A DNA stretch of 64,000 bases. It comes from Phaeodactylum tricornutum CCAP 1055/1. Lineage: Eukaryota > Bacillariophyta > Bacillariophyceae > Surirellales > Neidiaceae. Below the pieces are notes generated by a model. It made no database searches and had not been told where the DNA came from. It saw nothing but the letters and a program-made list of their open reading frames with translations. Below are positions 53,197-62,924 of the stretch, piece after piece (the stretch's first letter is position 1; each line of letters starts with the position of its first letter). The position numbers and the translations under genes are program-made. The stretch is from positions 50,254 to 114,253 of the forward strand of contig NC_011697.1 in assembly GCF_000150955.2 (NCBI RefSeq), written 5' to 3'.

Positions 53197-54316
53197 GTTT
53201 GGGATGTTGGTTGGATTTCGAATTGCTTGGTGATTGAATTTGTGGGATAAAGGTCGTCAAAAAGTCTTCGATTCTGAAAGGAAACCGGTGGGATTCGATG
53301 TGCACAAGTCAATTCTACACGTGGTCTATTTATTAGCGGTTTCGTTAAGTGAAACAGGACATGCGAAAGGCCAGAGCGTGCCAGAGACTGGTGACGTCAT
53401 GGTTTCATTCGAAGGGCGTATCTTTTTGTTCGTTGCTCATCGATGGGACCCTGCAAGGCAGGAGCTTACATTCTTGGTCCCTCGGTGATATTCCCGTATC
53501 CTGTGAGTTCGCAAATAAATTCGGGCTTTATTACTTACTACCAAAGACGAGCTGGTAGACACAGAATGTTCCTAGATCGTGGGTCGATCTAGCTAGTAGG
53601 CCTATCCCGTCAACCGAGGGAAGGCCTAACCGTAAAGATTTTGTTTGCTGGCCAACGGAATCAGACGCAATAAGAGAATTCTGGTTGGTTATATTGTTGT
53701 CGTTCTTGCACAAATCCAGATTGATTCTGTTCCTCACAAGTCATAATGCATTGGGAAAGATTTATAATGGGAGTCTTAGCTGCAGCACGCTCCACCGGTT
53801 TATTTTCTATCTTGGAAATATACTCTAGCTAGAGGGCAACTTTAGCGATCGACGACTGACGTGGACGTCTCCAGTCGTGCAAAACCATACAGTTGATCGC
53901 TTTTTTGTACCACCAAGATGTCTCGAACGTCGGGAACGTCCGAGAGATAGCGAATCGTGTGAACGGACCTTGTGTTTTCGGGGAGTCCGACAACACCAAT
54001 CTGACGTTGTGGAAGGCAAGAGGTGAGTGGGTACACGAGTGCCGAACTTTCTTTTCCAGAACGTGTCGCCAGATTGTGATGTGTCTGACCGCAAGGATAC
54101 GGCGGTAAGCGGGAACGACTCGCGGGTAGAAGAAAAGCAAATGTACTGTGTTAACTGTAAGTCATGGCCAAGACCAAAACCTTTTCCTCCAGATGCCTCA
54201 CGGTGACCGAGGCACGTTGGTCTCCTGGCTTGCCGGTCTCCTCTCGAGACGCCAACCTTTACCGTCAACATCTATAGATAAACGCTACTACCCACATTCG
54301 GAACCGACAGGCTTGA
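53197..54316. other. Intergenic, 1.1 kb
   Basis: No assigned gene. On the minus strand near 53842-54036 one frame reads like protein (IGVVGLPENTRSVHTIRYLS, then VPDVRDILVVQKSDQLYGFA), preceded by a possible acceptor CAACGTCAG. It could be the last exon of an unrecognised gene or chance. Confidence 0.4.
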
Positions 54317-55698
54317 CTATCGTTTTTGTGCCGACGATTGTTGTTGATGTTGTTCGAACATGGCGGCGGCCGTGAGGGGAGCGTTGGTTGTCTCTTCCTC
54401 CGTTCGTGTGCGACGACGTTTGCGGGTGTTGGGTGGTTCTTCCCGTAAGACTTGCGTGACTTTCAGGCGTGCCCGAACGTCACCGACTTCATAGTAGCAA
54501 TCGCCACCGTTGCCGTGCCGGTGCACCGACACTGCCCCGGGAGGTTGGGCAAGAGTCCCCTTTTGCAAAAACCGTCCACCGCACAAGCGTATGTAATTGG
54601 TCAAATTGCGGGCCAATTGGGCCTTGTCGAATTTAGGCGCTTGTGTGTAGGCGAGTCGGTAGTGCTGGAGTAAGGCGCGGTACCACAGGTTACCGGCGTG
54701 TTGATTCGTGCCCCCGCCTCGTCCCAACTAGTTGTTATGCCAGGTGGATATTTTGGGGGGAATTTTTTTTTGGTGTGTCAGAGAGAGTGAGTGAGAACCA
54801 GACTGCGAACATGCGCCATACGTTCGTGGTTTTGTACGCGCTGGGAATGCCAACAATGTCACAGTCACACCCCATCACGCGAAGGAGAACGTACCAGAAT
54901 ATCCCGCACGGCCAAGGTCACTACCGGTGACGTTTGGTGTTCCCAATCGGACGGTACAGTCCGGGCAATGGGCAAGCGCATGGCGGGATCCATGCGGTAA
55001 TCGGGAATAATCTTGAGACTGGGGTGCGACAAGTGGTGATAGTGGGACGTGGGAACAAGCTTGGGAACGAGCTTGGGTACGGGACGAGGTGACAAGGGCA
55101 GTCTCGCACCGGTTGGTGGTGGTAAAGGAGGAGTGTGCGTCCAGGGTGATGGTGGGGAAATGGCACGGACGACGACGGTGGAGTGTATCAATGGTGGTGG
55201 TGGTGGTGGTTGCTGTACGTGTGTGGTTGTCACGGTCCGGACGGGGGTTGGCCGATTCATTGTATGGCTCGGAACCAAGTGTTGGGGTAGCGTGGAATTC
55301 TCCTTGGGTGCCAGCCGCAATCGCAACGACGTGGGCTGGGACCGATCGTGGCGGAGACTGTTGTTTCCGGACCGTGGTGGTGGTGGTACCGAGGCGAAGC
55401 GCGCACGCGCTGGAGGCAGAACAGGGTCTTCTTCCAGGGCATTGTCGAATTGTCCTTCTACCGACGGTGTGTGGTAATGGTAGTGGTGTTTGTGGGGGCA
55501 AGAGAGGCTACGGGCGGGGCCACGCCCCAGGGCCGGTTCCATCGTCGAAGCGACCCATGGATGTGACTTCCAAGGACGTTGCCTTCCGACGGTACCCGCA
55601 TTGTGTCGGAATCGACTCGTTGGAACGGTGAATCTCGTCGGGGAAATCGAAAAGGCTCCGTGTAAACCCGAGTCTCCGTCAAGGCAATCCTTCGTCAT
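54317..55698 (-). CDS. DUF6824-domain protein
   Basis: Two exons join in frame to 404 aa (54895-55698, 54317-54727, complement). The 167-bp intron splits the domain signature, which joins as VRDIL then LGRGGGTNQHAGNLWYRALL. The rest of the domain follows: YTQAPKFDKAQLARNLTNYI, GGRFLQ, and YYEVGDVRARLKVTQVLREE. This small domain is abundant in diatoms and its role is not established; basic ends (RKRRRTRTEEE) fit a nuclear protein. The first exon encodes about 260 residues of P/R/H-rich, low-complexity sequence (QQPPPPPPLIH, PRPVPKLVPKLVPT). The intron contains one exact TCACAGTCA motif. The young copia element lies 500 bp upstream of the start. Confidence 0.82.
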
Positions 55699-56200
55699 GC
55701 TTGTGTGGACAGTGGATAGTAGTGGCAGTGAGGTTTAGACTGTGGTGGACTGTGGAGTCGCCGGGCATACGACACAATGGTGGTAACGAAAGTGACACTA
55801 TGTATGTGGCCGTAGACGATGCATGACACGGTACCTTCCAATCCGGGAACCATTCCCAATCCATGGAGGAAGGCAGTCGAATGGGGGATGACCAATTCTC
55901 GCCGGTAGTGTCCAATCCCACGCCGGAGTATTATCCTCTGCGACCGTATGCGGGTGCGAGACCCGGGGTTGGTCGATCGATCGATCGATCGATCCTCAAC
56001 CCAAGGACTCCCACGGCAAAGTCGATTGATTGGACTATATTCCGAGTCACCCACGGGTCCCGACTCCCGTCAATGTCACGAATCCCACGAGTGGCGGTTT
56101 CTCAATGACCCGGAACCGAACCCGAGCCCTACGGTACTGTTCCGCACCGGACAACGCATTCGGGGGTAGGGGTGGGGGTGGATGCACGGAACGACGTGAC
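55699..56200. other. Upstream region of the DUF6824 gene
   Basis: No gene seen. A (TCGA)5 microsatellite occupies 55973-55994. This was originally the left half of the region shared with the ZGRF1-like gene before the copia insertion. Confidence 0.6.
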
Positions 56201-56405
56201 TGTTGATCAAACTCCTGGTAAGGACAACGTCTCACCAGAAGTTCAATCGCCTACTGCTAAACTCCAAGTCGCTTCCGTCCCACACACAACGAATCACAGC
56301 CCCACAGTCCCTACGAATATCCAAGAGTACAATGTAGACTCATAATCTTCGTAGTTCATCGTTTTCCTGACTTCGATCTTCATCGTCGTTTTGTGTTCTT
56401 CAATA
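56201..56405 (+). repeat. Left LTR
   Basis: 205 bp. The following bases (gaactacgaagcaac) would hold the primer site; no match to initiator-tRNA primer sequence was recognised. Confidence 0.92.
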
Positions 56406-56480
56406 GAACTACGAAGCAACCCCCCCGTCTCTCTGATCCCAGCCCTGCCCTACCGCTCCCCTGCCCTGCCCTCTGCCATC

Positions 56481-57539
56481 ATGTCCCCGACCGCCGACTT
56501 CACCCTTTCCGACTTTCCTCACAAAGTCCTCGATCCCATCGCCACCGACACCACTGCTCCCTCGTACGCGTCGCTTCTCCTGGCCCAACGCCAACTCAGT
56601 GCCAACGCGTCCGCCATTCCCAGCCTTAATGGCGGCGGGGCCCATGGTCACATGGCCCTCACGCTCACTGACGAAGCTTACGCGGAACTTTCCGACATCC
56701 CGTTCGTCATCCCCGTTGCTCCCCCTGCCGACCCTGAACCCGGCACCACGCAACCTCAAATCACCGAAAACAACCGCCTCCACAAACGCGCTGTAGCCAC
56801 CCACAGCCTCTACGTGGCGGTCAACAACGCTCTCCGTCGCCAGATCCTCGACGCTGTTCCTCGCGTGTACGTTCGCGACCTGGAGCACCCCCAGTTTGCC
56901 TACAGCCATGTTTCCTGTCGCGACCTTCTCGACCATCTCTGGCGCAACTTCGGTACCATCACCGCTTCCGACTTAAAAAGCAACATCCAATCTATGTACA
57001 CCCCTTGGAACCCGGTTGACCCCATCGAAACCATTTTTCATCGCTTAAATGATGCCATCGCGTACTCGATAGCCGGCCGTGACCCCATCACCGAGGCCGC
57101 CGCCGTTCGCGCCGGCTACGACGTGCTCGAGCACTCGGGCCTGTTTCCACGTGCCTGTGAAACCTGGCGCACCGCCTCGCCCGATACCCACACGCTTGCC
57201 AATCTGCGCGCCCTTTTCAAAGTCGCCGATACCGACCGAAAGCGCACCGTCACCACCGGCACCCTCGGTTACGCCAACGTCCTTACCACCGCGCCATCGG
57301 TTCTCCCTTCGCCCTTGCCCGACGCGCTCAGCCTTCCTTTCTCAGCCCTCTCGGTGTCCAATTCCTCTGCCACCCTCTCTGAGAAAACTTATTGCTGGAC
57401 CCATGGGTCCAGCAACAACCGTCGGCACACTAGTGCCACGTGCAAAAACAAGGCCCCCGGACACCGCGACGACGCCACGGCCACCAACACCCTTGGCGGA
57501 TCCACCAAGGTTTGGACTGCCCCCAAACCTCCCGAATAG
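56481..57539 (+). CDS. Copia gag
   Basis: 352 aa from the first ATG after the left LTR. Contains the gag core typical of copia: LWRNFGTITASDLKSNIQ and then NPVDPIETIFHRLNDAIAY. A zinc-binding segment near the end, CWTHGSSNNRRHTSATCKNK followed by APGH, has the C-H-H-C/H spacing of diatom CoDi gag proteins. It ends in TAG at 57537-57539; the frame stays open after this stop through to the end of pol. Confidence 0.88.
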   Translation: MSPTADFTLSDFPHKVLDPIATDTTAPSYASLLLAQRQLSANASAIPSLNGGGAHGHMALTLTDEAYAELSDIPFVIPVAPPADPEPGTTQPQITENNRLHKRAVATHSLYVAVNNALRRQILDAVPRVYVRDLEHPQFAYSHVSCRDLLDHLWRNFGTITASDLKSNIQSMYTPWNPVDPIETIFHRLNDAIAYSIAGRDPITEAAAVRAGYDVLEHSGLFPRACETWRTASPDTHTLANLRALFKVADTDRKRTVTTGTLGYANVLTTAPSVLPSPLPDALSLPFSALSVSNSSATLSEKTYCWTHGSSNNRRHTSATCKNKAPGHRDDATATNTLGGSTKVWTAPKPPE

Positions 57540-60500
57540 GAAAGAGGGACGGCTACGCCGACGATTAACACTAGTAATACCGATTATTTAAATCATATTA
57601 CTAGTCTTAACTCGTCTGTAGTCCCCTCCCCGCCTAGCATACACACCTCAGCCATCGCCGACACCGGCTGCACAGGACACTACATCACCGTGTCCTGTCC
57701 CCACTCCCACCCACAACCTGCCTCTCATCCCCTTGCCGTCCGCGTTCCCAACGGCGCTATTCTCCGCTCGAGCCACACAGCCACTCTCGCTCTCCCTGGA
57801 TTTTCCCCCACCGCTTGCCAGGCGCACATCTTTCCCGACCTAGCTTCCCATCCCCTCCTCTCCATCGGCCAACTCTGCGACGACGGCTGTACGGCCACTT
57901 TCTCGGCCACTCGCCTTGACATTCATCGCGACGCTACCCTGCTGCTCTCTGGCGCCCGCTCCCCCCACACCGGCCTCTGGCACCTCGATCTTACCCCTCC
58001 CCAGCCCCCTGCCACAGCCCACGCTCTGGTTCCCAACACCCCACTTGCCGACCGCATCGCTTTTGTTCACGCCTCGCTCTTCTCCCCAGCTCTCTCTACC
58101 TGGTGCCAGGCCCTCGACTCCGGCCACCTTGCGACTTTTCCAGACGTTTCCTCCCGCCAAGTCCGCAAGTACCCACCTAGCTCCCCCGCGATGATCAAGG
58201 GTCACCTCGACCAACAACGCGCGAACCTGCGCTCCACCAAGCTCTCCCCTGTCTGTTTCCCTCTCTCGACGGAACCCCCTGCTGCCGCTGCGCCCGACCT
58301 CGACCCTCCTGACGCCCACCCCGTCGCCCGCACACACCATGTCTTTGTTGCCCACCAAAGGGTTACCGGTCAAATCTACACGGACCAGCCGGGTCGTTTC
58401 CTCACTCCTTCCAGTGCAGGCCACAACGACATGCTTGTTCTTTATGATTACGACAGCAATGCTATCCACGTCGAACTCATGAAGAACAAGTCCGGCCCCG
58501 AGATTCTGGCTGCCTACCAACGTGCTCACGCTCTTTTCACCCAGCGCGGCCTACGTCCCCAACTTCAGCGCCTCGATAACGAAGCCTCTACCGCCCTCCA
58601 AGCCTTCATGACCTTAGAGCATGTCGACTTTCAGCTAGCACCCCCCCATCTGCACCGTCGTAATGCCGCCGAACGGGCCATACGCACCTTCAAGAATCAC
58701 TTTATTGCTGGCCTCTGCACCACGAACCCGGATTTTCCCCTTCATCTTTGGGACCGCCTCCTCCCACAAGCCCTTATCACCCTAAACCTTCTTCGGCGCT
58801 CCCGCATCAATCCCAAGTTGTCCGCCCACGCACAACTTCACGGGGCCTTCGACTACAACCGCACCCCGCTTGCTCCTCCTGGCACGCGCGTCTTAGTTCA
58901 TGTCAAGCCCGCTGTTCGCGAAACCTGGGCCCCCCATGCTGTTGAAGGTTGGTATCTCGGCCCCGCTCTCAACCATTATCGCTGCCATCGCGTCTGGATC
59001 ACGGAAACACGTGCCGAACGTGTTGCGGACACCCTTTCCTGGTTCCCGACCCGCATTCCCATGCCCGCCGCTTCGTCCACCGACCGCGCCCTGGCCGCCG
59101 CCCGTGACCTAGTACATGCCCTCCAGAATCCTTCCCCTGCGTCTCCGTTCGCCCCCCTCGATGCCAACCAGCACCAGGCCCTTACCGACCTCGCCAATCT
59201 CTTTGCCACCGTGGCCGCCCCAGTCGACGACGTCCCCGCACCCGCTCCAGTGCCTCCGGTCCGTCCCCCTGCCCCAGCAACTCCCCTTGCTCAGGTCCGT
59301 TTTGCCGTTCCTCTTGTCACGGCCGAACATGCCCCGGCACTTCCGAGGGTGCCCATTCCGGCCCCAGCACTTCCGAGGGTGCCCACCCCGGCCACCTATC
59401 ACTCTCGCACCGGCAACCCCGGCCGTCGCCGCCGCACAGCACGCAAACAACCGGCAACCCCAACCCTAGTTCCGGCACATCCCCACAACACCCGCACCCG
59501 ACCCTTTCTTGTCCCGGCCTCCGCCAACGCCGTTGTCGACCCCGCAACCGGCGCCTCATTGGAATATCGGCACCTGCGCTCCGGCCCCGACGCTCCCGAC
59601 TGGATTCGCGCCGCCGCCAACGAAATTGGCCGTCTCACGCAAGGTAACCCGCCCCACAGTACAACCGGCAGCCAGACTATGCACTTCATCGCGCATACTG
59701 CCATTCCTCCCGGTCGCAAGGCAACCTACTTGCGCATTGTCGCCAGTATACGCCCCCAAAAGGCCGAACCCAAGCGCATCAGGTTCACCGTTGGTGGCAA
59801 CTTAGTTCAATACCCCGGCAAGGTTAGCACCCCCACTGCTGACATCACCACAGCCAAGATCCTCTTCAATAGCGTCCTCTCCACGCCCGCCGCCAAGTTT
59901 ATGTGTATTGACATCAAGGACTTCTATCTTGGCACCCCCATGGCTCGGTACGAATACATGCGCATCCCGGTTCCCGATATCCCTCCCACCATCATGGCTC
60001 ATTACCAGTTAGCTCCACTCATTCACAACAACTCTGTTACCGTCGAAATCCGCAAAGGTATGTACGGCCTTCCCCAAGCCGGTATTCTCGCCCACGACCG
60101 GCTTGTTGAACACCTTGCTGCGCACGGCTACGTTAAGACGAAGCATACCGCTGGCCTATTTCGACACGTCACGCGCCCTATTCAGTTTACCCTAGTTGTG
60201 GACGACTTTGGAGTGAAATACACTGGCACTGAACACGCTCAGCACCTTATCGACACTCTCCAAGCACTTTACACCATCACCATAGACTGGGACGGCACTC
60301 GTTATCTCGGACTTACACTTGCTTGGGATTATGAGCGTCGAACCCTCGACATGTCCATGCCCGACTACATCGACCAAGCCCTAACCCGCTTTCAACGATC
60401 GCCCCCTGTTACGCCTCAACATGCGCCTCACCCTTGGACACCTCCAACTTATGGCGTTGCAACCCAACTCACACCAGTCCCTGATACCACTGAGCCTCTC

Positions 60501-61232
60501 GATGCATCCGACAAGACCCACCTGCAAGAAATCATCGGAACCCTACTTTATTACGCTAGGGCTGTCGACTCGACCATTCTCGTGGCTCTCGGCACTCTGG
60601 CCTCGGCACAGTCAACTGCAACCCAAGCGACCCTTCACGCCGCCGAACATTTACTTGACTACTGTGCCACTCACCCACATGCTACAGTACGTTTTCAGGC
60701 TAGCGACATGTGTTTACACATTCACAGTGACGCTTCCTACCTTTCTGAGTCGAAAGCCCGTTCTCGTGCTGCCGGTCATTTTTTCCTCAGCAGTCGACCC
60801 CACGATCCCAATGCTGCTCCCGCTCCGGCTGATCCGGCCCCTCCAAATAATGGCGCCATTCACACGCATAGCTCCATCATGTCCGTTGTCCTCTCGTCGG
60901 CCACCGAAGCAGAACTCGGTGCCCTCTTTTACAACGCCAAGGACGCCACCGCTTTCCGGGTCACTCTAGACGAGCTTGGTCACATTCAGCCACCTACCCC
61001 TATTCAAACCGATAACGCTTGTGCCTCCGGTATTGCCAACGAAACCATCAAGCAACGACGTTCTAAAGCCATTGACATGCGTTTCTACTGGGTTAAAGAC
61101 CGCGTCGAGCAAAAACAGTTTATTATTTACTGGCGACCCGGCCTCACGAATTTAGCCGACTATTTCTCCAAGCATCATTCTCCCGCACATCATCGCAAAA
61201 TGCGCTCACACTACCTTCTTGAAGAGTCATGA
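57540..61232 (+). CDS. Copia pol polyprotein, in frame with gag past a TAG
   Basis: Open from the codon after the gag TAG to TGA at 61230. Protease: ADTGCTGHYI with the catalytic aspartate codon at 57660, upstream of any in-frame ATG. Integrase: D in VLYDYDS region, LDNEAS, and NAAERAIRTFKNH. Reverse transcriptase: FMCIDIKDFYLGTPM and the catalytic VVDDFGVKY. RNase H: HIHSDASYLSESK, SSATEAELGALF and IQTDNACASGI. About 1230 codons. No frameshift or internal stop, so the enzyme part looks functional. Because the protease lies upstream of the first in-frame ATG (near 58192), production should need translation through the gag stop, or an unusual start. Confidence 0.92.
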   Translation, partial: ERGTATPTINTSNTDYLNHITSLNSSVVPSPPSIHTSAIADTGCTGHYITVSCPHSHPQPASHPLAVRVPNGAILRSSHTATLALPGFSPTACQAHIFPDLASHPLLSIGQLCDDGCTATFSATRLDIHRDATLLLSGARSPHTGLWHLDLTPPQPPATAHALVPNTPLADRIAFVHASLFSPALSTWCQALDSGHLATFPDVSSRQVRKYPPSSPAMIKGHLDQQRANLRSTKLSPVCFPLSTEPPAAAAPDLDPPDAHPVARTHHVFVAHQRVTGQIYTDQPGRFLTPSSAGHNDMLVLYDYDSNAIHVELMKNKSGPEILAAYQRAHALFTQRGLRPQLQRLDNEASTALQAFMTLEHVDFQLAPPHLHRRNAAERAIRTFKNHFIAGLCTTNPDFPLHLWDRLLPQALITLNLLRRSRINPKLSAHAQLHGAFDYNRTPLAPPGTRVLVHVKPAVRETWAPHAVEGWYLGPALNHYRCHRVWITETRAERVADTLSWFPTRIPMPAASSTDRALAAARDLVHALQNPSPASPFAPLDANQHQALTDLANLFATVAAPVDDVPAPAPVPPVRPPAPATPLAQVRFAVPLVTAEHAPALPRVPIPAPALPRVPTPATYHSRTGNPGRRRRTARKQPATPTLVPAHPHNTRTRPFLVPASANAVVDPATGASLEYRHLRSGPDAPDWIRAAANEIGRLTQGNPPHSTTGSQTMHFIAHTAIPPGRKATYLRIVASIRPQKAEPKRIRFTVGGNLVQYPGKVSTPTADITTAKILFNSVLSTPAAKFMCIDIKDFYLGTPMARYEYMRIPVPDIPPTIMAHYQLAPLIHNNSVTVEIRKGMYGLPQAGILAHDRLVEHLAAHGYVKTKHTAGLFRHVTRPIQFTLVVDDFGVKYTGTEHAQHLIDTLQALYTITIDWDGTRYLGLTLAWDYERRTLDMSMPDYIDQALTRFQRSPPVTPQHAPHPWTPPTYGVATQLTPVPDTTEPLDASDKTHLQEIIGTLLYYARAVDSTILVALGTLASAQSTATQATLHAAEHLLDYCATHPHATVRFQASDMCLHIHSDASYLSESKARSRAAGHFFLSSRPHDPNAAPAPADPAPPNNGAIHTHSSIMSVVLSSATEAELGALFYNAKDATAFRVTLDELGHIQPPTPIQTDNACASGIANETIKQRRSKAIDMRFYWVKDRVEQKQFIIYWRPGLTNLADYFSKHHSPAHHRKMRSHYLLEES

Positions 61233-61262
61233 CATAGCAACTTCTCATTTGCAGCGAGGGTG

Positions 61263-61467
61263 TGTTGATCAAACTCCTGGTAAGGACAACGTCTCACCAG
61301 AAGTTCAATCGCCTACTGCTAAACTCCAAGTCGCTTCCGTCCCACACACAACGAATCACAGCCCCACAGTCCCTACGAATATCCAAGAGTACAATGTAGA
61401 CTCATAATCTTCGTAGTTCATCGTTTTCCTGACTTCGATCTTCATCGTCGTTTTGTGTTCTTCAATA
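61263..61467 (+). repeat. Right LTR
   Basis: Identical to the left LTR by my reading. A short purine tract (gcagcgaggg) just before it may be the second-strand primer. The ATG of the downstream gene is 126 bp past its end. Confidence 0.92.
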
Positions 61468-61592
61468 GCGACGGCTCCTCACACACAAACCAACGACTCT
61501 CTCTACTAGTAGGCGAGAGTACAAAATGGGGGTCTCTCCCCCCCCATGGAACAACCGTGAATACAAACACAGACCCAACCGGAATAGATACT

Positions 61593-62924
61593 ATGCACGC
61601 CGCGGCTACCACGGAGATGCCAACGTCGGAGTCCTTGGTTCCTTCTTCACCACCATTGTTACCCGAGTCGCGGGGTCCCCACGTCTACGCTGTTCTCTAC
61701 ACCAAACACAAGAGTCAAAAACAAAAAGTGTGGCACGACGGGAAACTCGTCGTGCCAATGCCGACCCACGTCTCGTCGTCGTCGTCAATCCATCGTGGAA
61801 TCTTGTACCCCGCCGTACCAACGCCCGGTACCGGAGACGGTGTTCTCGACGAAATCGAATGGAGCCACCACCACTGTCACTCGTCAGTAGTAATGGGGAC
61901 ACGACTCGAAACGGAACAATACTTGGTGGAAGTTCAAGGACCCTGGGTACCGTCTCACACGAACCCCGACAACAACAATGACCACCACGACAAGAACAAC
62001 GGGTACCCGTCACGAACGACGGTTCCCTCGAAAGGCATGCAAAAACTCTTGCGGCACAAATTTCGCAAGCCTCCCACGAAACTACCCGACGTACCACCAG
62101 CCACCTCGTTTCTACACCGTCGCAAACGGCCGTTGCAACCGGGCGAACTGACAAAGAGTCAGCGTTATTCGGGCCTGTCGCACGTCACGGAACCCACCGG
62201 GACGCACTCGCAACCACCGTCGGCACCACCCGGACCGCAACAACCACCACCACCGTCGGGGAGGTTCCCTCCGTCATGGTCGACAATGATGGATGCTACC
62301 GTTCACCCACCAGCAACAAAGTCTCTGCCAACACACCGTGTGCCGTCCGATTTCCATACTCGTCCCAACGGATTTGATCCGGCTAGCTTTTACGGGGAAG
62401 ATGAGGAAGACGACGACGACAAAAATGACAACCAAAATGGAGTAGCGACGGCCTGGAATTCCCTTTATCTAGCAGAGACAATGCAAACCTCGGCTTCGAC
62501 CTTATCCTCGCTCGGAACTACTCCGGAACCTTTTCCTACAAACCCCGACAAGGAATCATTCAACACGACTCCCGTTGCTGCTGCTGCTGCTGCTACTACT
62601 ACTTCCCAAAAAATAGTCCGGCCAGCAACAGCTCGCGTGAAGGACACTGGTGACAACGGTTCGGGAATAACCGACGCGACAGCCAGTGCTGTTCCAACAA
62701 AAAGTAATTTCGGCAGCACCGAGTCTACGGTAGTTCCATCGAAACCAACGCGCGAAACTTTGTCGAACGCGGAACTCTTGAGCTTATTTGGAGCCGCCCC
62801 GGTAAGGACCGCCGCCACGTTGTTGCCGGGACGGCCGCAACCATCCGACATTCCCCCAGACGACCATCACTCGTTTACACTCCCACTCAATGCGGATAGT
62901 GAAGACTCGTCCGAGGACGAATAA
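61593..62924 (+). CDS. ZGRF1/Mte1-like DUF2439 protein
   Basis: Single exon, 443 aa. The N-terminal domain (residues about 31-116) matches DUF2439: YAVLYTKHKSQKQKVWHDGKL, a variable insertion, RGILYP, and TEQYLVEVQGP at the end. In yeast Mte1 and animal ZGRF1 this domain accompanies DNA-helicase functions in D-loop and crosslink processing; here no helicase domain follows. The middle has PFRPPTKL-type motif RKPPTKLPDVPP and short basic segments. The C-terminal half is low-complexity (AAAAATTT) with an end NAELLSLFGAAP, resembling the short helicase-binding motif in Mte1-like proteins. An LTR sits 126 bp upstream of the ATG, so its native promoter has been displaced to beyond the copia element. 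Confidence 0.78.
   Translation: MHAAATTEMPTSESLVPSSPPLLPESRGPHVYAVLYTKHKSQKQKVWHDGKLVVPMPTHVSSSSSIHRGILYPAVPTPGTGDGVLDEIEWSHHHCHSSVVMGTRLETEQYLVEVQGPWVPSHTNPDNNNDHHDKNNGYPSRTTVPSKGMQKLLRHKFRKPPTKLPDVPPATSFLHRRKRPLQPGELTKSQRYSGLSHVTEPTGTHSQPPSAPPGPQQPPPPSGRFPPSWSTMMDATVHPPATKSLPTHRVPSDFHTRPNGFDPASFYGEDEEDDDDKNDNQNGVATAWNSLYLAETMQTSASTLSSLGTTPEPFPTNPDKESFNTTPVAAAAAATTTSQKIVRPATARVKDTGDNGSGITDATASAVPTKSNFGSTESTVVPSKPTRETLSNAELLSLFGAAPVRTAATLLPGRPQPSDIPPDDHHSFTLPLNADSEDSSEDE

Larger units (their letters stand above)
56201..61467 (+). mobile_element. Full-length Ty1/copia retrotransposon, 5.3 kb
   Basis: Two 205-bp direct LTRs that I read as identical (56201-56405, 61263-61467), with gag and pol between them and the pol order protease-integrase-RT-RNase H, the copia order. 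LTRs begin TGTTGA and end TCAATA. The flanks gtgac (left) and gcgac (right) form a 5-bp target duplication with one mismatch. The coding strand is strongly C-rich, unlike host genes and unlike the AT-rich fragment at 1-1350. Identical LTRs mean recent insertion. All catalytic motifs are present; the only interruption is the TAG between gag and pol. Confidence 0.95.

Noticed and set aside
51821-53233. 470-codon plus-strand frame through the TGPS repeat (LGPV units)
   Set aside because: No signal peptide or domain; the minus strand has a signal exon and a good intron, and both strands of this repeat are stop-free by nature.
54865-55631. Long plus-strand frames opposite the DUF6824 first exon
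   Set aside because: Valine/glycine-rich shadows of the proline/histidine-rich minus-strand exon.
55973-55994. (TCGA)5 as a functional site or element end
   Set aside because: Plain microsatellite, 200 bp away from the LTR boundary.
56196-61472. Perfect 5-bp target duplication for the copia element
   Set aside because: The flanks are gtgac and gcgac, differing at one base, so it is reported as imperfect.
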